Source: JAUMBM01 sp964441755 (GTDB lineage: Bacteria; Bacteroidota; Bacteroidia; Chitinophagales; Saprospiraceae). From it: DNA of 64,000 bases. Shown here piece after piece: positions 59,512 to 64,000 of this stretch; within the stretch, counting starts at the first letter, position 1, and each line of letters begins with the position of its first letter. Below the pieces are notes generated by a model, which was not told the DNA's origin, ran no database searches, and saw nothing but the letters and a program-made list of their open reading frames with translations. Both the position numbers and the translations under genes were made by a program. Where the stretch lies: contig CAYTVG010000004.1 in NCBI GenBank assembly GCA_964441755.1, forward strand, positions 62,001 through 126,000, given 5' to 3'.

Positions 59512-61155
59512 ATGAAACCGTTCAAGTTTTTGGTATTTTGTATGCTCTTGCTGCCCGGCTGGACGGGTGCTCTGTATGCACAAAGTACACATTTTACGAT
59601 CGCACTGGATACGGTACGGAATCCGCTTCCGGGCGACTATGCCGCTGCCCGCTCGCTGGGTTTTGTGTATGCCCAGCCTGTTGACAATGGCAATATAGCC
59701 AGTGTATGTTTGGGCGGATTCAGAAGTTCCAGGGATGCGGAGAGTCTGCTGCCCTCTCTTAGGCCTACCTATCCCAAGGCTGCTGTCGTGACCAGATCAC
59801 TTGCCGGAGGACGCTCACTCTACGCCCTGCAACTCAGCAGCAGACCTTTCAATGAGCCCATTGACTGGGACCATCTAATGAAAGTAGGTGATTTGTATGC
59901 AACACTCGATGGCAACAACGTACACATTATCCATCAGGTATACGATGATCCTTCCATCGCCACCCGCAAGGCTTACGAATTACAACTTGACGGCTACCCC
60001 GAAGCCAGTGTACGCCTCATCAATTCCGTGCAGTTGATCGCCATCGGTGACTTTGAGATGAACTACAAGCCTGCTTTCATTCCTATCGAATCTGCAGGCA
60101 ACAGAAATGAACGCGCATCAACCGCCTACGACAAGGAGAATCCTACAGAACTGCCGGTCATTCGCAATACAAACAGGCGTATGTCTATCTTCGATCTGCA
60201 GCTACTGCTGCGGGAAAAAGGCTATCTCCTGCAAGCGCCGGATGGTATCTACACTGAGGGAACCGCCAGTGCTTACGAGGATATGCTTAATGAGGACAAA
60301 GAACTGATTAAGTACTCGCTGTTGGCAGAGGCTTTCCCTGTCAAAATAACCAATGATTATCGCGGTGATGCGCTGGAGGAGGCTATTTTGGATTTACCCG
60401 ACAACAACGCTGCACTCATAACGATACGCAGCAGTTCACATCCGTTGGCTAATGCCTACCACGCCTACTACCTGTTTAGAAACAATGGCTCGAGATCAGA
60501 GGTCAATCGCCTTATGAATCAGGCGCTTCGAAACACTTATGCCTATAAGGCTGTGCGCGAGATTCCTGCTGCCATCGATATACGTACCGAATATACATAC
60601 AGCGACCTCAGCCAGCTCATTACACACATGTACTATCTTCACCTGGCCTCCGGACAATCTTACATCATCCCTTGCTGGCTTATTGGCTCTCATCCATATG
60701 AGGCGGAGCAGGCAAGAGCTGAAATTGAGCGGGATCCAACCAATACCCTGAGCTATGAGACTTGCGATCCCTTTATGGAGTGGCCCGAAATTCAGTTGTT
60801 ATATGCCATAGCCAGTGATCTCAACGACGATGATATACTCGACCAAAATGAACTGAAAGCTTCGGCTGTTGACAGAGCCAAGCTCTACCTGGCTGACAAT
60901 CCTGTTACGGTGCTGCAGTTGCGGCAGCTCGACAGCTGGCGCAGCTCTCTTTTCGATGAAATAAAGATATGGGGTGCTAAAGATCCTGTGCTACAACGCA
61001 TCGGAGATGCGCTCAAGCTAACTTTTCTGCATGCCCAAATCCGGCTGGAGGCCTATTATGTGCAACAATCTTTTACGGACGAAGAAGCTCGCGGACTGGC
61101 ATTGGCTACGCTTGACAGTATTGTTGGCTACCACTTAGCTCGATTTGCCGACTAA
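59512..61155 (+). CDS. Secreted protein with SPOR-like and peptidoglycan-binding-like regions
   Basis: A 547-residue exported protein. Signal peptide KFLVFCMLLLPGWTGALYAQ. Residues ~25-100 (HFTIALDTVR, VCLGGFRSSRDAESLL, YALQLSSRPF) look like SPOR repeats that bind denuded glycan strands. Residues ~224-260 (SIFDLQLLLREKGYLLQAPD, GIYTEGTASAYEDML) resemble a PG_binding_1 domain, with the D-G-I-x-x-x-T-x-x-A pattern. The C-terminal ~280 residues are helical and unfamiliar, with IEWPEIQLLY-like repeats of unknown fold. Likely periplasmic and linked to cell-wall or division processes. Neither domain call is beyond doubt. It follows the M28 peptidase gene by 170 bases. Confidence 0.7.
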   Translation: MKPFKFLVFCMLLLPGWTGALYAQSTHFTIALDTVRNPLPGDYAAARSLGFVYAQPVDNGNIASVCLGGFRSSRDAESLLPSLRPTYPKAAVVTRSLAGGRSLYALQLSSRPFNEPIDWDHLMKVGDLYATLDGNNVHIIHQVYDDPSIATRKAYELQLDGYPEASVRLINSVQLIAIGDFEMNYKPAFIPIESAGNRNERASTAYDKENPTELPVIRNTNRRMSIFDLQLLLREKGYLLQAPDGIYTEGTASAYEDMLNEDKELIKYSLLAEAFPVKITNDYRGDALEEAILDLPDNNAALITIRSSSHPLANAYHAYYLFRNNGSRSEVNRLMNQALRNTYAYKAVREIPAAIDIRTEYTYSDLSQLITHMYYLHLASGQSYIIPCWLIGSHPYEAEQARAEIERDPTNTLSYETCDPFMEWPEIQLLYAIASDLNDDDILDQNELKASAVDRAKLYLADNPVTVLQLRQLDSWRSSLFDEIKIWGAKDPVLQRIGDALKLTFLHAQIRLEAYYVQQSFTDEEARGLALATLDSIVGYHLARFAD

Positions 61156-61378
61156 GAGGGCGTGTGTGCCGCCGGTAAAAACGAGTAATTCTTTCGTTTC
61201 TATATTTCTGTAGGAACACCACAGCTGCTGCGCAACTGAAAAAGCGTAAAATCTGCGAGCAAGGATCGTTATAGTCCGGAGGGGGAATTTTTTGTATACG
61301 CTCTACCTGAGTGTTCTTCGGTATGTAAATTTATATGATGACAGCTATTGTATAATATGAGATAATCGTTCTGTTTCT

Positions 61379-61879
61379 ATGATTAATCAGTACATCTTCA
61401 CAGAAAATCAGCGATTTGGAACATGGTCTGTTCTGGTCGCACTGGTGCTGCTGCCATTTCTCTTCAGGATTTACGCGCAAATCAGGGATGGTGAGCCTTT
61501 ATTGAGCAGCGATAATATTGCGCTGTTGGTAGGTTTGTTGATAACAACCTCCATAGTGGTTTTTTTTCTTGTTTTGCAACTGCATACGCGCATTGACAAC
61601 AAAGGCATAGAGGTTCGTTTTGCGCCGGTACACAGGCAGTGGGCTCGTTATGAATGGCATATGTTACAGGCGGTATACGTCCGCGAGTACAGCCCTTTAG
61701 GCGAATACGGCGGATGGGGATTTAGAGGAACCGGCAGCAACAAGGCATTAAACGTGTCCGGCAGTCATGGCATACAGCTCATTTTTTCGGACGGACGACG
61801 GTTGCTGATAGGTACGCAAAAGGCAGAAGAAGTGAAGCGTGTCCTGCAAAAGCTAAACCAGTATAAGTTACCTGAGTAA
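61379..61879 (+). CDS. Small membrane protein with bacterial PH-like domain
   Basis: A 166-residue protein. Two transmembrane helices (SVLVALVLLPFLFRIY and IALLVGLLITTSIVVFFLVL) are followed by a soluble C-terminal part with beta strands and a final helix: GIEVRFAPVHRQWARYEW, VREYSPLGEYGGWGF, IQLIFSDGRRLLIGTQKAEE and VKRVLQKL. This strand-strand-helix outline fits a bPH/YdbT-like domain, of unknown ligand. No partner gene is obvious. Confidence 0.7.
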   Translation: MINQYIFTENQRFGTWSVLVALVLLPFLFRIYAQIRDGEPLLSSDNIALLVGLLITTSIVVFFLVLQLHTRIDNKGIEVRFAPVHRQWARYEWHMLQAVYVREYSPLGEYGGWGFRGTGSNKALNVSGSHGIQLIFSDGRRLLIGTQKAEEVKRVLQKLNQYKLPE

Positions 61880-61884
61880 ACAAG

Positions 61885-61922
61885 CAATGGCGTATAACCT
61901 CCTTTGTGGTCATACGCCATTG
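61885..61922 (+). terminator. Stem-loop after the PH-like gene
   Basis: CAATGGCGTAT pairs with ATACGCCATTG (11 pairs) with an inner ACC/GGT stem, starting 6 bases past the stop; TCTTTC follows. A modest terminator or 3'-end stem. Confidence 0.6.
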
Positions 61923-62146
61923 TCTTTCGGTGGCTTATTGTGTCGTTTCATGTAAAAACCACAGAACAAGCTGTTGGCCTCCGATTTTTATGTCCCGCAC
62001 CCGATGTTATTGTTTGGTAAAGGCCATGTTGGTGACAATTTTTTTTAGCTTTGTACTTTCTTATCAAGAAGGAAGCCGGCCTGCTGTTGTGCACTCGCTA
62101 CAACTACGTATGCCGGTTGTAAGCTCGATTAAAATCGTTCAATTAC

Positions 62147-64000
62147 ATGGGATCCACCAAAAGATTGCATCAGCTCACAGGGTGGCTGGTTTTTGCCATC
62201 ACGGCTACTGTTTTTTACATGACTGCTGAACGCACGGGAAGCCTGTGGGACTGTGGGGAATTTATCCTGGGTGCCTACAAGCTGCAAGTCGTTCACCCGC
62301 CGGGAGCACCTTTGTTTTTGCTGATCGGCCGTATATTTACCTGGGTCGCTGAGTTGTTTAGCGACAATCCCGAAGATATTGCCTTCGCTGTCAACCTCAT
62401 GTCCGGACTTAGTACAGCTATGTCAGCTGCCTTTGTTGCCTGGATTACCATCATGCTGGGCAAACTGGCGTTGGTTGGTCGCGAGCAGGACACGGATATG
62501 GGACAAGACATTGCACTCGCAGGTGCGGGTCTTACCGGCGGCCTGGCCTCAGCTTTTGCAACCTCCATCTGGTTTTCTGCCGTTGAGGGCGAAGTATATG
62601 CCATGTCTACTTTCTTCACGGCCCTCACCATTTGGGCAATGATTAAGTGGTATGTGCTGCCTGATACCCCCAAAGCCGACCGCTGGATGCTTTTCGCAGT
62701 TTATGCTGCAGGACTCTCCATAGGCGTTCACTTGCTCAGCTTGCTGACCTTTCCCGCTCTGGCGCTTTTCTATTATTTTAAGAAGTATAAAAATCATACT
62801 GTTGTAGGGGCCGGACTGGCTGCACTGGTAGGTGTTATATTTATCGCTGCAACCCAAAAGCTTATCATTGTGGGCATACCACAGCTATGGGCTACTTTTG
62901 ACCTGCTGATGGTCAATACTTTCGGCCTTCCTTTTGATACGGGTATCATTCCGACCCTTCTCATCATCGGCAGTCTGCTGTACTTTGGCTTTCGGTATGC
63001 TCACCAACGAAAGAGTGCTGTTCTCCAGCATATTGTTATGGGTGCTGCCCTGATGGTCATTTCTTACACAACTGCAGGTGTAGTGATTATTCGTGCCAAT
63101 ACAGATCCCCCGGTCAACATGAACCGCCCCAATGATCCGCTGCGCCTCATGCCCTACATCAACCGGGAGCAGTATGGTGAGCGGCCGCTGTTGCGCGGCC
63201 CGCAGTTCAATGCAGAACCGACCAATACAACGGTCGAAGACCGCTACGGACGTGTTGGTGATCGCTATGAGATTACCGACTACAAAATTTCTGTTGAATA
63301 CGACAACCGCGACAAGGTGTTGCTGCCGCGTATGAGCGATAATACCATGGGGCGTCCGTCTCTTTATATGCAGTGGATGGGACTCGACCCGGGTAGTCGC
63401 CTGCCGGTTGGTCGCCCCAATGTTGCCGACAATGTCGGCTTCCTTATCAATTACCAGTTAGGATGGATGTACTGGCGCTACTTCATGTGGAATTTCTCTG
63501 GTCGACAGAATGGACAGCAGGGATTTGCTCCCTGGGATAAGTCCGCCGGCCACTGGATCACAGGTATACAGCCGCTGGATGAAATGAGACTGGGCGAGTT
63601 GGATTTGCTGCCCAAATCACAGCGCGAGAACCCGGCACGCAACGTATACTATGCATTGCCATTCTTATTCGGCCTGCTCGGAATGCTTTTTCACTACCAA
63701 CGCAACAGCAAAGATTTTCTCGGACTGCTGGCGTTATTCATCATCACAGGTGTCGGCATCATCATTTATACCAATCAGCCGCCCAACGAACCGCGTGAGC
63801 GGGACTACGTCCTTGCTGGCTCTATTTTCACTTACTGTATTTGGCTGGGTATGGGTGTACTCTCCCTTTTCTCCTTGCTGGGCAATTTCCTAAGGTCAAA
63901 GAGCAGCCAGCTGGGAGCTGCCGTACTCGCCACAGCACTGGTACTCATTGCTCCCGTACTCATGGGTACACAAAATTATGACGATCACGATCGCTCACAG
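62147..64000 (+). CDS. DUF2723 membrane protein (protein O-mannosyltransferase-like), 3' end outside window
   Basis: The first 618 codons of a long polytopic membrane protein. The N-terminus has SLWDCGEFILGAYKLQVVHP with the conserved acidic D-x-x-E, on the GT-C glycosyltransferase pattern, then PPGAPLFLLIGRIF. Many hydrophobic helices follow (AFVAWITIMLGKLAL, ALAGAGLTGGLASAF, SIWFSAVEGEVYAMS). DUF2723 proteins are widespread in Bacteroidota and resemble protein O-mannosyltransferases, but their acceptor is not established. The GEVYAMS segment is also typical of the family. The stop codon lies beyond base 64000. Confidence 0.85.
   Translation, partial: MGSTKRLHQLTGWLVFAITATVFYMTAERTGSLWDCGEFILGAYKLQVVHPPGAPLFLLIGRIFTWVAELFSDNPEDIAFAVNLMSGLSTAMSAAFVAWITIMLGKLALVGREQDTDMGQDIALAGAGLTGGLASAFATSIWFSAVEGEVYAMSTFFTALTIWAMIKWYVLPDTPKADRWMLFAVYAAGLSIGVHLLSLLTFPALALFYYFKKYKNHTVVGAGLAALVGVIFIAATQKLIIVGIPQLWATFDLLMVNTFGLPFDTGIIPTLLIIGSLLYFGFRYAHQRKSAVLQHIVMGAALMVISYTTAGVVIIRANTDPPVNMNRPNDPLRLMPYINREQYGERPLLRGPQFNAEPTNTTVEDRYGRVGDRYEITDYKISVEYDNRDKVLLPRMSDNTMGRPSLYMQWMGLDPGSRLPVGRPNVADNVGFLINYQLGWMYWRYFMWNFSGRQNGQQGFAPWDKSAGHWITGIQPLDEMRLGELDLLPKSQRENPARNVYYALPFLFGLLGMLFHYQRNSKDFLGLLALFIITGVGIIIYTNQPPNEPRERDYVLAGSIFTYCIWLGMGVLSLFSLLGNFLRSKSSQLGAAVLATALVLIAPVLMGTQNYDDHDRSQ

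Overview
The window reads as chromosome from a Bacteroidota bacterium, most likely of the Saprospiria/Lewinella type. The evidence is direct in several places: a secreted protein with a type IX secretion (T9SS) type A sorting domain, promoters of the Bacteroidota form TTTG-N19-TAnnTTTG (full match upstream of the acyltransferase at 43708 and of the MntR gene), and several gene families that are mostly Bacteroidota (DUF4837, DUF6503, DUF2723, a HEAT-cyclophilin lipoprotein, a ParE-type topoisomerase subunit). I see no phage, insertion sequence, CRISPR array, rRNA or plasmid function. It looks like core or housekeeping chromosome with unusually rich intergenic structure.

Layout. 1-7 kb: the 3' part of a fused B12-dependent acyl-CoA mutase (icmF), parE, and two tandem Na+/Ca2+ exchangers. 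7-16 kb: a T9SS-exported beta-propeller protein, a helical unknown, an acidic small protein and a large secreted BNR-repeat protein. 16-23 kb: hemJ, bcp, an unknown secreted protein overlapping moaC, a HEAT-cyclophilin lipoprotein followed by gcvT, and a GbsR/MarR-like regulator. 23-28 kb: secA, an 838-base gene-free stretch with strong stem-loops, a lipoprotein and a DUF2141 protein. 28.6-31.4 kb: a metal-uptake operon (mntR, solute-binding protein, ATPase) under a palindromic promoter/operator, with no permease gene beside it. 31-38 kb: a phosphopantetheinyl transferase, a decayed LRR gene, pirin, PgeF, a CBS protein, a GNAT-like protein, an unknown and a hydrolase. 38-43.5 kb: a DUF4837/LytS/LytTR operon, MoxR, and a Mn-type superoxide dismutase. 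43.7-49.4 kb: PlsC-like acyltransferase, aminopeptidase P, and an alkB-ftcD pair. 49.6-54 kb: AI-2E-type permease and an O-antigen ligase/ROK kinase/DUF6503 operon. 54-64 kb: a MtfA-like protein that has lost its zinc-peptidase motif, comF, trhO, tRNA-Cys, an M28 peptidase, a SPOR/peptidoglycan-binding secreted protein, a small PH-like membrane protein and the start of a DUF2723 membrane protein.

The genes do not form one large pathway. Recurrent themes are the cell envelope and export (SecA, T9SS cargo, PgeF, SPOR protein, O-antigen ligase, PlsC, DUF2723) and manganese/oxidative stress (MntR, metal uptake, Mn-type SOD, Bcp). The most interesting observations lie between the genes. They are long, often perfect palindromes placed just after stop codons, several built on a GGCGGC-NNNN-GCCGCC core; a dispersed ~90-base intergenic element in at least three copies; a tandem GC-rich repeat where a permease gene would be expected; and a structured 160-base segment upstream of secA. 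All assignments are by reading the sequence; no database search was run.
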